DNA of 64,000 nucleotides from Pleomorphomonas carboxyditropha. Lineage in GTDB: Bacteria > Pseudomonadota > Alphaproteobacteria > Rhizobiales > Pleomorphomonadaceae. The position numbers were made by a program, and so were the translations under genes. The notes below the pieces were generated by a model. That model worked only from the letters and a program-made list of their open reading frames with translations, had not been told where the DNA came from and did no database searches. Positions 36,070 through 44,363 of the stretch are shown here, piece after piece (positions within the stretch are counted from its first letter, which is position 1; each line of letters begins with the position of its first letter). The DNA lies in assembly GCF_002770725.1 (NCBI RefSeq), contig NZ_NQVN01000025.1, forward strand, positions 1-64,000. Direction: 5' to 3'.

Positions 36070-36552
36070 ATGCAGTCACGGGTCGTCGCCTCGCAGCACA
36101 CGTCGCTCGGCAGCCCCGCCAGGAAGACGGGCGGCAAGACCGCGTCCTTCCGACGCCGCAAAGCCGGCGGCCATCAGGATGCCCGTTCCTTCGTCATCGC
36201 CGGCTTCGTGGCGCTGGTGCTCGCGTCGGTCGTCGTGGCGATCTGGCTCCACGTGCAGCCGTTTCCGGTTGCCGCCGTCGAGCGCGGGCCGCGCCCGCCG
36301 CCGAGCGCCGCCGACCTCGAGGCCAAGAAGACCCATTCCTACTGGAAGGTCGGCAGCAGCACCTACCGGCACTACATCACCGACACCGCGACCGGCGAGA
36401 TCGTCGACGCCGGCACCGTGACGGTCAAGGAGATGCTGGAGCAGGGCATCGCGGTGCCCGGCTATTCGCTGCCGGCCAAAGGCTCCGGCGCCTCGAGCGG
36501 CCGTAGCGAGCTGGCCATCCGCTTCCAGGCGCTCCAGGATCACCTCAAGTAG
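36070..36552 (+). CDS. Single-pass membrane protein of unknown function (160 aa)
   Basis: An N-terminal basic cytoplasmic segment (FRRRKAGGHQDARS) is followed by one membrane helix at about residues 40-62 (FVIAGFVALVLASVVVAIWL) and a periplasmic tail of about 95 residues (KTHSYWKVGSSTYRHYITDT). I do not recognise a family. The ATG at 36070, after GAGGGAG, is preferred to the GTG at 36037. Its stop overlaps the ornithine cyclodeaminase stop tail-to-tail by 8 bp. Confidence 0.65.
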   Translation: MQSRVVASQHTSLGSPARKTGGKTASFRRRKAGGHQDARSFVIAGFVALVLASVVVAIWLHVQPFPVAAVERGPRPPPSAADLEAKKTHSYWKVGSSTYRHYITDTATGEIVDAGTVTVKEMLEQGIAVPGYSLPAKGSGASSGRSELAIRFQALQDHLK

Positions 36553-37600
36553 CCGCCGCCCCGGCGCGCACCAGCATTCCGTAGAGATCGCGCGGCTCGT
36601 CCGGATCGGCGAGCAGGTCCAGTTCCTCGTAAAAGGAGGTGCCGGCCAGCTTGTCGCGCACGTAGCGGAGCGCCGAGAAGTCCTCGATGGCGAACCCGAC
36701 GGAATCGAACAGCGTCACCTCGCCGGGTGACGTGCGGCCCGGCGCCGCGCCGTTCAGCACTTCCCAGAGCTCGGTAACCGGATGATCGGCCGGAAGCTGC
36801 TGGATCTCGCCTTCGACACGCGTCTGCGGCGCATATTCCACGAAGATCGACGACCGCTTCAGGATGTCGCGGTGAAGCTCCGTCTTGCCGGGGCAGTCGC
36901 CGCCGACCGCGTTGATGTGCACGCCGGAGCCGACCATGTTGTCGGTGAGAATGGTGGCATACTGCTTGTCGGCGGTGACCGTGGTGACGACGTCGGCGCC
37001 CTCGACGGCCTCCTGGCCGGAGCGGCAGACGGTGATCGAGAAGCCGTGCGGGGCGAGGTTGCGCCGGCACTTCTCCGTGGCGGCGGGGTCTATGTCGTAA
37101 AGGCGCAGGCGGTCGATGCCGAGGAGCGCCCGGAAGGCCAGCGCCTGGAACTCCGACTGGGCGCCGTTGCCGATGATCGCCATGCTGGCCGCGCCCTCCG
37201 GCGCGAGGCGCCGCGCCGCCATCGCCGAGGTCGCGCCGGTGCGGAGCGCCGTCAGCAGCGTCATCTCGGTGAGCAGCATCGGATAGCCCGAGCCGACGTC
37301 GGCCAGCACGCCGAAGGCGGTCACCGTCTGCTTGCCCTCGCGCATGTTCTTGGGGTGGCCGTTGACATACTTGAAGCCGTAGAGCGCCCCGTCCGAGGTC
37401 GGCATCAGCTCGATGACGCCGTCGACCGAATGGGAGGCGACGCGCGGCGTCTTGTCGAAGGTCGGCCAGCGGCGGAAGTCCTCCTCGATGTAGGCCGCCA
37501 GTTCGACGAGGAAGGAGTCGACGCCGACGCTGAGCACCAGCCGCATCATGTTGTCGACCGACACGAACGGGACGATGGCGAGCGGGGAAAGGACGGTCAT
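36545..37600 (-). CDS. Ornithine cyclodeaminase / mu-crystallin family enzyme
   Basis: It converts L-ornithine to L-proline and ammonia with bound NAD+. The Rossmann motif is [17 protein letters not shown]; the substrate-side region includes [13 protein letters not shown] (active-site lysine region) and [15 protein letters not shown], with the catalytic aspartate in GGDCPG. Length is 351 residues. It starts 4 bp inside the arginase stop (ATGA overlap), so the two form one unit turning arginine into proline. The ATG at 37600 is set by this overlap. Confidence 0.9.
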   Translation of the reverse strand: MTVLSPLAIVPFVSVDNMMRLVLSVGVDSFLVELAAYIEEDFRRWPTFDKTPRVASHSVDGVIELMPTSDGALYGFKYVNGHPKNMREGKQTVTAFGVLADVGSGYPMLLTEMTLLTALRTGATSAMAARRLAPEGAASMAIIGNGAQSEFQALAFRALLGIDRLRLYDIDPAATEKCRRNLAPHGFSITVCRSGQEAVEGADVVTTVTADKQYATILTDNMVGSGVHINAVGGDCPGKTELHRDILKRSSIFVEYAPQTRVEGEIQQLPADHPVTELWEVLNGAAPGRTSPGEVTLFDSVGFAIEDFSALRYVRDKLAGTSFYEELDLLADPDEPRDLYGMLVRAGAAAT

Positions 37601-38523
37601 GCGGCAAAGCTCCGGGTCGGGCGGTCCATGACGGTGCGGCCCATCAGGCTGGCGAGAAGGTCGACCATCAGCGTGGCGGTGCGGCCGCGCTCGTCGAGGA
37701 AGGGGTTGAGCTCGACGAGGTCGATCGACGAGACGAGGCCGCTGTCGTTGAGCATCTCCATGATCAGGTGCGCCTCGCGGAAGGTGGCGCCGCCCGGCAC
37801 CGTGGTGCCGACGCCGGGAGCGATCGACGGGTCGAGGAAGTCGACGTCGAGGCTGACGTGCAGCCGGCCGTCGGCCGCCGCGACGCGTTCGAGAAAGCGC
37901 CAGACCAAGGCGCCGACGCCGTGTTCGTCGAGGGCGCGCATGTCGTGCACGGTGACGCCGGAGCCGCCGAGCGCCCGCCGTTCGGCGGGATCGACCGAGC
38001 GGATGCCGACCATGGCGACGTTGCCGGGCGGCACCGGGTGGGAGAGCGGCGGATAGCAGCCGTGAAAACCGCTCGCGCCGGTGAAATAGGCCACCGGCGT
38101 GCCGTGCAGATTGCCGCTCCGGGTGGTGTCGAGCGTGTGGAAGTCGGTATGCGCGTCGAGCCACAGCACGAAGAGCGGCCGCCCGTCCTCCGCCGCGCGG
38201 CGGGCGATGCCGGGCACCGTGCCGGCGGCGAGCGCGTGGTCGCCGCCGAGGAAGACCGGCAGGGCGCCGTCGCTCGCCCGGTGGGCGGCGTCCGTCACCG
38301 TTGCGATCCAGGCGGCGATCTCCGGCAGGCGGCGAAGATGCGGATGGGGAAGCGTGATGGCCGGCAGCGGGCCGCGGGCAACGTTGCCGAGATCCTCGAC
38401 ATCGTGGCCGAGCTCGGCGATCGCCTGGGCGATGCCGGCGGTGCGATAGGCGCTCGGCCCCATCTCGCAGCCCATGCGGCCGGCGCCGTCCTCGATCGGA
38501 ATCCCCAGAAGCCTCACCTTCAT
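37597..38523 (-). CDS. Arginase
   Basis: A manganese enzyme splitting L-arginine into ornithine and urea. All metal-ligand motifs are present: [21 protein letters not shown] and [14 protein letters not shown]. The typical [11 protein letters not shown] closes the domain. Length is 308 residues from the ATG at 38523, preceded by GAGGG. It is followed by ornithine cyclodeaminase and is divergent from an Lrp/AsnC regulator, the classic layout for arginine-inducible catabolism. Confidence 0.93.
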   Translation of the reverse strand: MKVRLLGIPIEDGAGRMGCEMGPSAYRTAGIAQAIAELGHDVEDLGNVARGPLPAITLPHPHLRRLPEIAAWIATVTDAAHRASDGALPVFLGGDHALAAGTVPGIARRAAEDGRPLFVLWLDAHTDFHTLDTTRSGNLHGTPVAYFTGASGFHGCYPPLSHPVPPGNVAMVGIRSVDPAERRALGGSGVTVHDMRALDEHGVGALVWRFLERVAAADGRLHVSLDVDFLDPSIAPGVGTTVPGGATFREAHLIMEMLNDSGLVSSIDLVELNPFLDERGRTATLMVDLLASLMGRTVMDRPTRSFAA

Positions 38524-38590
38524 GCCCGTTCGCCCTCGCTCTGCTCGACTACCGGCATAAGGCCATCGCCAGCCGGCGAAGTGAACAGGC

Positions 38591-38616
38591 GGGATTGGCA
38601 AATGAAAGGGATTGGC
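38591..38616. promoter_or_regulatory. Direct repeat GGGATTGGC in the arginase-Lrp divergent promoter
   Basis: GGGATTGGC occurs at 38591-38599 and again at 38608-38616, a 17-bp period. It lies between the divergent arginase and Lrp-type genes and may be part of the regulator's site. Confidence 0.4.
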
Positions 38617-38656
38617 TTATCAAAACGGCAGTTCTTCTGTCCAAAACGGCGGCGCC

Positions 38657-39103
38657 ATGGATCGGCTCGACCAGCAACTGGTGACGCTGCTGCGTCACGA
38701 CGGCCGCCGTTCGGTGTCCGATCTCGCCGCCGAGCTCGGCGTGTCGCGCGCCACGGTGCGCGCCCGCATGGAGCGGCTCGAGCGCGACGGCGACATCCTC
38801 GGCTACACGGTGATCCTGCGCAACGACGCCATCGAGATCCCGGTCAGGGCGGTGATGATGATCGAGATCGAGGGCCACGTGCTCGACAAGGTGATCCGCC
38901 AGCTCGGCGGCTTTCCGGAAGTGGCGGCCATCCACACCACCAACGGCCGCTGGGATCTGGTCGTCGAGCTGGGGGCCGCCACGCTCACCGATTTCGACAC
39001 GGTGCTGCGCCGCATCCGGCTGCTGCCCGGCATCACCGGTTCCGACACCAGCCTGCTCTTGACGACGCCGCGCACGACGCGCGCCCGCCTGAGCCCGCGC
39101 TGA
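38657..39103 (+). CDS. Lrp/AsnC-family transcriptional regulator
   Basis: A 148-residue protein with an N-terminal helix-turn-helix (VSDLAAELGVSRATVRARME) and a C-terminal RAM ligand-binding domain (VAAIHTTNGRWDLVVELG). It is divergent from the arginase/ornithine cyclodeaminase operon, so it probably activates it in response to arginine or ornithine. The ATG at 38657 gives a standard N-terminus (MDRLDQQLVTLLRHDGR). The 3' end overlaps the convergent PilZ gene. Confidence 0.9.
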   Translation: MDRLDQQLVTLLRHDGRRSVSDLAAELGVSRATVRARMERLERDGDILGYTVILRNDAIEIPVRAVMMIEIEGHVLDKVIRQLGGFPEVAAIHTTNGRWDLVVELGAATLTDFDTVLRRIRLLPGITGSDTSLLLTTPRTTRARLSPR

Positions 39104-39518
39104 CGCCGCGGCAGCGCGGCGACCGGCCATCGGGGGCGGCCAGCATGAGGTCGGACGCCCAGCTTTCCGGCCGTGTCCACCCGGTCTCCGGCTTGGCGTC
39201 GAGGGTGATGCCGATTTCGTCGCCCCTTTGCCAGACCACCCGGCCGGTCGCCATGCGGCGGCAGGAGGGAATGAACATGCTCACCGCGTCCTCGGGGGCG
39301 AGCACCACGCGCGCCGTCAGGCGCAGGCGGCAGCCGGAAGCGCTGAGATTCTCGATGACGCAGCCGATCGGCGCTGGCAGTCCGTCGCGGTTGAGGGCGG
39401 CCACGCGATTGCAGTTGTGACGCGGCTCGCGACGCCCTTCGAAGCTGTGGACGGCGGGATGCCGCATGCGGCGGAAAAGATCGAACAGCTCCGGATCGGG
39501 AGCGGAAGGCCTGGACAT
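39033..39518 (-). CDS. PilZ-domain protein
   Basis: PilZ domains bind cyclic di-GMP. The two binding motifs are present, RREPR (R-x3-R, near residues 29-33) and NLSASG (N-x-S-x2-G), followed by the barrel ending in GRVVWQRGDEIGITL at about residue 105. The last 50 residues are Ser/Gly/Arg-rich, lie partly inside the 3' end of the Lrp gene (71-bp convergent overlap), and look non-domain. Length is 161 residues. The diguanylate cyclase PleD encoded 2.3 kb away could supply the ligand. Target process unknown. Confidence 0.8.
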   Translation of the reverse strand: MSRPSAPDPELFDLFRRMRHPAVHSFEGRREPRHNCNRVAALNRDGLPAPIGCVIENLSASGCRLRLTARVVLAPEDAVSMFIPSCRRMATGRVVWQRGDEIGITLDAKPETGWTRPESWASDLMLAAPDGRSPRCRGVSAGSGGRASCAASSRAGWCRNR

Positions 39519-39670
39519 GGAAAGGCGCCTTCATGCGAGTTTCGACGAGGGATCGCACATTCCGCGGTTGCGTTCAACGAAAAGGACAAGTTGATGAAAA
39601 TTGGCCTTAACGGAGGGTAACCAACTGATAACGCTCATCGAACGGTGAGGCGGGACTCCCGCGTCATCGT

Positions 39671-40957
39671 TCATTCCTTGTGGCGGCGATGGTTGCCGAA
39701 CACGAGGCCGGTCTCGAGCGCCCGCTTGCCGAACTTCTGCCTGACCTCGTCCATCGCCCGCTCGGCGGCGGCCTTGCGCGTCGCCGTCTGGTCGACGAGG
39801 TCGGCCGGGTCGGCGAAGCGGCTCTCGCAGAGATCGGCGACGGAAACGCCGAGCAGCCGATATTTCTGGCCGTGCGCCTCCTCGGCGAGGAGCGCGTCGG
39901 CCGCCGCGAAGATGCGGTCGGCGAGCTGGGTGGGGTCGTTGAGGCGCCGCGCCCGCGTCCTCAGTTTGAAGTCGGCGGTTTTCAGCTTCAGCGTCACCGT
40001 CGACCCGGCGATATCCTCATGCTTGAGGCCGAAGGAAACGCGCTCCGCCTGTTCCCGCAGGATCGGCCTGAGATCGCGGAGATCGGCGATATCCTCGAAG
40101 AAGGTCACCTCCGAGCCGACGCTCTTGCGCTTCGAATTGGGGACGACGTGCCGGCTGTCCTCGCCGTGCGCCAGCTTGGCGATCCTGAGGCCGAGCGCCC
40201 CGTAGCGGCCGGCCAGCCGGGCCGCATCGGCCGCCTGCAGGTCGCCGACGGTGCGGTAGCCGTCGGCGGCCAGGCGCTCGGAGAAGGCGCGGCCGATGCC
40301 CCAGAGCGCCGTCACCGGCCGCGGCGCCAGGAAGGCCGCGGCCTCCGACTGGCCGATCACCGAAAAGCCCCTGGGCTTGTCGAGGTCGGAGGCGATCTTG
40401 GCCAGGAACTTGTTGGCGGCGAGCCCCACCGAGACGGTGATGCCCACCTCGCGCTCCACGTCCTTGGCGAAGCGGGCGAGCACCAGCGCCGGACTGGCGC
40501 GGTGCAGCTTCTCGGTGCCGGACAGGTCGAGAAAGGCCTCGTCGATCGACAGCGGTTCGACGAGCGGCGTCAGCTCCAGCATCCGCCGCCGGATCTCGCG
40601 GCCGACGCGGGCATATTTTTCCATGTCGGGCCGCATCACCACCGCGTCGGGACAGAGCTGCAACGCCTTGAACATCGGCATGGCCGAGCGTACGCCGCTG
40701 ATGCGGGCGATGTAGCAGGCCGTCGACACGACGCCGCGCTTGCCGCCGCCGATGATCAGCGGCCGGGTGGCGAGCGAGGGATCGTCGCGCTTTTCCACCG
40801 AGGCGTAGAAGGCATCGCAATCGATATGGGCGATGACCAGGCGGTCGAGGTCGGGGTGGCGCAGAAGGCGAGGGCCGCCGCAGGCCGGGCAGCGGCGCCC
40901 CTCGGCCGGCGCCGGGGCGAGGCAATCCCTGCAGAAACCGGTCGCCGCCTCGGACAT
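39671..40957 (-). CDS. dinB: DNA polymerase IV with N-terminal zinc ribbon
   Basis: A Y-family translesion polymerase. Catalytic motifs are [19 protein letters not shown] and [12 protein letters not shown], followed by the thumb helix-hairpin-helix ([15 protein letters not shown]) and the little-finger domain. An N-terminal extension of about 35 residues has C-x2-C...C-x2-C ([16 protein letters not shown]), a probable zinc ribbon. Length is 428 residues. The C-terminus (FGNHRRHKE) lacks an obvious beta-clamp motif in that tail. No LexA-type site is evident upstream. Confidence 0.93.
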   Translation of the reverse strand: MSEAATGFCRDCLAPAPAEGRRCPACGGPRLLRHPDLDRLVIAHIDCDAFYASVEKRDDPSLATRPLIIGGGKRGVVSTACYIARISGVRSAMPMFKALQLCPDAVVMRPDMEKYARVGREIRRRMLELTPLVEPLSIDEAFLDLSGTEKLHRASPALVLARFAKDVEREVGITVSVGLAANKFLAKIASDLDKPRGFSVIGQSEAAAFLAPRPVTALWGIGRAFSERLAADGYRTVGDLQAADAARLAGRYGALGLRIAKLAHGEDSRHVVPNSKRKSVGSEVTFFEDIADLRDLRPILREQAERVSFGLKHEDIAGSTVTLKLKTADFKLRTRARRLNDPTQLADRIFAAADALLAEEAHGQKYRLLGVSVADLCESRFADPADLVDQTATRKAAAERAMDEVRQKFGKRALETGLVFGNHRRHKE

Positions 40958-40995
40958 GCTCGCCTCCCGCCGCCTGGACCCGGCTGGCCGGCCGG

Positions 40996-41283
40996 TCAGA
41001 ACTCGCTGTCGCCGGCCAGCGCGTGGCGCGCGGCCGCGATCATGGTCGGCCTTATCCGCGCCTCCTCGACGAAGGACAGCAGCAGCGCTTCATCGGCCAG
41101 GAAGAATTCCAGGACGCCGGCGAGAAAGCCGGGCTCGCGCGCCGCCGCCCTAAGATCGGCCGGGCCGATGCCGGAAAGTGACAGGAAGCGGCCGAGCGCA
41201 TCCGGGTTGCCGGCGAGATAGCCGAGGGCGGAAATGGCCAATTCCTCCGCCGCGTCGACGTTAAGCCTTTTATCAATGGGCAT
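40996..41283 (-). CDS. DUF3572-type small protein
   Basis: A 95-residue, helix-rich acidic protein ([29 protein letters not shown]), matching the short DUF3572 family known from Alphaproteobacteria, with no assigned function. The start is the ATG at 41283. It is divergent from divK, an arrangement I have seen in related genomes, which hints at a link to cell-cycle genes but proves nothing. Confidence 0.75.
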   Translation of the reverse strand: MPIDKRLNVDAAEELAISALGYLAGNPDALGRFLSLSGIGPADLRAAAREPGFLAGVLEFFLADEALLLSFVEEARIRPTMIAAARHALAGDSEF

Positions 41284-41457
41284 GTTCGGACCATCGTTTG
41301 GGATTGCTAAAGGAATCCATACTATATTTGTTATACTGGAATCAGTGCGGCAACCTATCCCTACCGGAAGGCGTTCCTGCGTACGAGCCGAGTGCGCAGG
41401 AATGAAAACCCGCCGAGCACCCGGCTGCACCGGCGCGCGAGGCGGAAAGAGAGTCGA

Positions 41458-41829
41458 ATGGCCAAGACAGTTCTCATCGTCGAGGACAACGAGCTCAACA
41501 TGAAGCTCTTCCACGATCTCCTGGAAGCGCACGGTTATCGCACGATTCAGACACGCAACGGCATCGAGGCCCTGGAGCTGGTGCGCACCCACCGGCCGGA
41601 TCTCGTCCTGATGGACATCCAGTTGCCGGAAGTGTCGGGGCTCGAGGTCACCAAGTGGCTGAAGGAGGACGACGAACTGCGCTCGATCCCGGTGGTCGCG
41701 GTCACCGCCTTTGCCATGAAGGGCGACGAGGAGCGCATCCGTCAGGGCGGCTGCGAGGCCTATATTTCCAAGCCGATCTCGGTTTCCAAATTCATCGAGA
41801 CGGTGCGGACCTATATCGGCGACCAGTAG
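41458..41829 (+). CDS. divK: Single-domain response regulator DivK
   Basis: A 123-residue CheY-like receiver with no output domain. Phosphoacceptor D53 sits in [13 protein letters not shown]; the acidic pair ED is at residues 9-10, and the conserved Thr and Lys are in AVTAFAMKG and YISKPIS. In Caulobacter and rhizobia DivK is phosphorylated by DivJ, dephosphorylated by PleC, and restrains CtrA activity in the cell cycle. Adjacency to pleD supports the assignment. It is probably essential. Confidence 0.93.
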   Translation: MAKTVLIVEDNELNMKLFHDLLEAHGYRTIQTRNGIEALELVRTHRPDLVLMDIQLPEVSGLEVTKWLKEDDELRSIPVVAVTAFAMKGDEERIRQGGCEAYISKPISVSKFIETVRTYIGDQ

Positions 41830-41854
41830 GCGTCGTCCGGAACGGAAGAGTGTG

Positions 41855-43225
41855 ATGACAGCGCGTATTCTTGTTGTCGACGACATCCTGGTCAACGTGC
41901 GCCTCATGGAGGCCCGACTCACCGCCGAATACTTCGATGTCCACACCGCCACCTCCGGCGCCGAGGCGCTGGCCATGCTCGACAACGCCGCCTACGACAT
42001 CGTGCTGCTCGACGTCATGATGCCGGGCATGGACGGCTTCGAGGTCTGCCGCCGCATCCGCGCCAATCCCAGGACGACGCAGTTGCCGGTGATCATGGTC
42101 ACCGCCCTCGACCAGCCGGCCGACCGCGTCCACGGCCTCGAGGTCGGCGCCGACGACTTCCTCACCAAGCCGGTGTCCGACACCCAGCTCATCACCCGCG
42201 TCAAGAGCCTCGTCCGTCTGAAGCAGCTCACCGACGAGCTCGATCTCCGAGCCAACCAGGGCTCGGTCGCCTTCGACCGGGCGATGACCTACGCCGACCT
42301 CACCGCCCGCGCCCCCGGCCGCATCCTGCTGGTCGAGGACCGCCGCTCGGCCTATGTGCGCATCGCCCAGGCGCTGGCCGGCGAAATGGCCGTCGACATC
42401 GAGACCAACCCGCAGGAAGCCCTGTTCCGCGCCGCCGAGGGCGACTACGACCTGGCGCTGGTATCGACGAGCCTCGACGACTACGACGCGCTACGCCTCT
42501 GCTCGCAGCTCAGGTCGCTCGACCGGACGCGCCTGCTGCCGATCCTGCTGATCGCCGATCCGGACGAGGACAGCCGGTTGGCGCGCGGCCTCGATCTCGG
42601 CATCAACGACTACCTGGTCCGTCCCGTCGATACCCAGGAACTGACGGCCCGCTGCCGCACCCAGATCCGCCGCAAGCGCTACACCGACCGGCTGCGCGCC
42701 AGCGTGCTGCAGACGATGGAGCTTGCCATCACCGACGCGCTGACCGGCCTCTACAATCGCCGCTACCTGGATTCGCATCTCGCCGCGCTGGTCGAGCGCA
42801 CCACCGAGAAGAAGGGCGACCTGTCGCTGCTGATCGTCGACATCGACTATTTCAAGAAGGTCAACGACACCCACGGCCACGACGCCGGCGACGAGATCCT
42901 GCGCGAGTTCGCCACCCGCATCCGCCGCAACCTGCGGGCCCTCGATCTTCCCTGCCGTTTCGGCGGCGAGGAATTCGTCATCGTCATGCCGGAAACCGAC
43001 TACGGCATCGCCTCCATCGTCGCCGAGCGGCTGCGCACCAAGATCGCCCGCGATCCCTTCGCCATTCACGGCGGGGCGGCGTTCGTCGACGTGACGATTT
43101 CCGTCGGCGCCGCCTATATCCTGCACGACGGCGACACGCCGGAATCGCTGCTGAAGCGGGCCGACAACGCCCTCTACCGCGCCAAGGCGGAAGGCCGCAA
43201 CCGCGTCGTTCTCGCCGCCGCCTGA
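41855..43225 (+). CDS. pleD: Response regulator / diguanylate cyclase PleD
   Basis: A 456-residue protein with receiver 1 (phosphoacceptor D53 in VLLDVMMPGMDG), an adaptor receiver 2 (ILLVEDRRSAYVRI onward, residues about 150-285), and a C-terminal diguanylate cyclase domain with active-site GGEEF. An inhibitory RxxD site (RALD) lies five residues before GGEEF, so product feedback is expected. It makes c-di-GMP at the developing pole in Caulobacter. It follows divK by 25 bp. No rpmG gene follows, unlike many relatives; a repeat island occupies that position. Confidence 0.94.
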   Translation: MTARILVVDDILVNVRLMEARLTAEYFDVHTATSGAEALAMLDNAAYDIVLLDVMMPGMDGFEVCRRIRANPRTTQLPVIMVTALDQPADRVHGLEVGADDFLTKPVSDTQLITRVKSLVRLKQLTDELDLRANQGSVAFDRAMTYADLTARAPGRILLVEDRRSAYVRIAQALAGEMAVDIETNPQEALFRAAEGDYDLALVSTSLDDYDALRLCSQLRSLDRTRLLPILLIADPDEDSRLARGLDLGINDYLVRPVDTQELTARCRTQIRRKRYTDRLRASVLQTMELAITDALTGLYNRRYLDSHLAALVERTTEKKGDLSLLIVDIDYFKKVNDTHGHDAGDEILREFATRIRRNLRALDLPCRFGGEEFVIVMPETDYGIASIVAERLRTKIARDPFAIHGGAAFVDVTISVGAAYILHDGDTPESLLKRADNALYRAKAEGRNRVVLAAA

Positions 43226-43332
43226 CAGGCCGTTCGCGGCTTTTTCCTGAATTACGCCCTGTCGCGTCGCCCGGAGGGTCGATGACTTTCCGGCCCGGCG
43301 GACGCTGGAAAACAAGCCGACGCCATATCCGG

Positions 43333-43380
43333 GGCAAATTCCCGGGCAAGCTCGAGAAATAGCGCACCCGGGAATTTGCC
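43333..43380. repeat. AAATTCCCGGG palindromic repeat, copy 1
   Basis: GGCAAATTCCCGGG (43333-43346) and CCCGGGAATTTGCC (43367-43380) are perfect 14-bp inverted arms around a 20-nt loop containing GAGAAA. The same unit recurs at 43842, 57988 and, as a half, 58352. Confidence 0.85.
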
Positions 43381-43448
43381 TCGGGTACCGGTGTGCCGAC
43401 CTATCCCTTTGTTCCTCATGTATAAAGCTGTCATCCTCGATATAAAGC

Positions 43449-43584
43449 TGTCCTCCTCTCGCAGGCGAGGACCTCGGGCAGAACAAAGCTCGACGCCGAT
43501 ATAGCGCTCCAGCAACGCTGGGGGCGCCCGATACACCCCTCATCACCTTCTCGTCCCGAGGTCCTCGCCTTCGCGAGGATGACA
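43449..43584. repeat. MITE-like element, copy 1 (degenerate left end)
   Basis: About 136 bp bounded by 30-bp inverted ends (43449-43478 and 43555-43584). The left end has substitutions and a partly duplicated TGTCATCCTC just outside it (43430). The interior matches copy 2 almost base for base. Confidence 0.85.
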
Positions 43585-43640
43585 ATCTATGGGAGGTACA
43601 GTGCGCGCTGACCTATCCCTTTGTTCCCTCTATATAAATC

Positions 43641-43775
43641 TGTCATCCTCGCGCAGGCGAGGACCTCGGGCAGAACAAAGCTCGACGCCGATATAGCGCT
43701 CCAGCAACGCTGGGGCGCCCGATATACCCCTCACCACCTTCTCGTCCCGAGGTCCTCGCCTGCGCGAGGATGACA
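43641..43775. repeat. MITE-like element, copy 2 (perfect 30-bp TIRs)
   Basis: A 135-bp element whose ends 43641-43670 and 43746-43775 are exact reverse complements. Each end contains its own hairpin, TCCTCGC-GCAG-GCGAGGA. The interior of about 75 bp has no coding capacity. Confidence 0.92.
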
Positions 43776-43841
43776 ATCTATGGGACCATGGGAGGCGATG
43801 CGCTCGGCGATGACGGCGTGACAAGAACGTTCACAGACTTG

Positions 43842-43888
43842 GGCAAATTTCCGGGCCAGCTTGAGAAATGGCGTGCCCGGGAATTTGC
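43842..43888. repeat. AAATTCCCGGG palindromic repeat, copy 2
   Basis: GGCAAATTTCCGGGC and GCCCGGGAATTTGC flank a loop with TTGAGAAATG; one arm has a T for C change compared with copy 1. Confidence 0.8.
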
Positions 43889-44095
43889 TCCAGCTACGCC
43901 GGCGCCGCTCCAGCCTTTTGTTATCGCATCGGATTTTCCGAAAACCGGAGTCCACTTTTCGGTCCGATGCTCTCGAAGCGTTCTTCGCCGGTCGGCTGTG
44001 GGCGGCCGATGCCGCGCGATGTTCACAGGCCGCCGATGCTGGAATTAAGGTTACCTTTTTATGATTAACTCACTGAGGCGCAGCGTCTTGCCGGG

Positions 44096-44112
44096 TTGAT
44101 GTTGTAAACAAC
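44096..44112. promoter_or_regulatory. TTGATGTTGTAAACAAC site upstream of the P1 peptidase
   Basis: This 17-bp sequence, containing the inverted repeat GTTGT-AA-ACAAC, is identical to 60220-60236 ahead of the polyamine-type importer. Two exact copies 16 kb apart beside related catabolic genes point to a shared operator. Confidence 0.6.
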
Positions 44113-44153
44113 TCGTTAAAACGGTAGAACAATATCGTTGATAGTCTAGAGAT

Positions 44154-44181
44154 TTTGGAAAGAGTACATATACTTTCCAAA
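44154..44181. promoter_or_regulatory. TTTGGAAAG-N10-CTTTCCAAA inverted repeat
   Basis: Perfect 9-bp arms with an inner AGTA/TACT pairing, in AT-rich DNA 183 bp before the P1 peptidase start. No T-run follows, so it is more likely an operator than a terminator. Confidence 0.5.
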
Positions 44182-44363
44182 CTACAACCCGGTGAAGCCA
44201 GGTCCGCCGCATCTCCTGGTCTTGTCGGGTCGGTCGGTCGATGCCGGCGAGAGTGGCCTCCTCGTTGACCCGGCATCGATCGACCACTCTTGCCTTTCCG
44301 GCCCGGCCGGCGCCTATCCTGCATCTCCCGCCGAAGAAAACACCCGCCGGAGACGCAGCGACC

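Larger units (their letters stand above)
43226..44363. other. Repeat-rich intergenic island
   Basis: This 1.1-kb stretch after pleD has no convincing gene. It holds two copies of the MITE-like element, two copies of the AAATTCCCGGG palindrome, then an AT-rich regulatory region (44050-44190) ahead of the P1 peptidase. Frames here translate repeat sequence (SSRRRGPRDEK) and are artefacts. Confidence 0.8.

Noticed and set aside
41261-41275. Possible CtrA site (TTAA-N7-TTAA) upstream of divK
   Set aside because: Only the first half (TTAA at 41261) is present; the second half reads ATCA. Similar half matches near 35876 and 39607 also fail.
42491-43585. Frames with SSSRRRGPRDEK in the repeat islands (also near 43630 and 58264)
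   Set aside because: They translate the MITE ends and vary with repeat copies; no ribosome site or conserved product.
43333-43888. Possible CRISPR array because of repeated units
   Set aside because: Units are inverted, about 135 bp long and unevenly spaced, with no 24-40 bp spacers and no cas genes.
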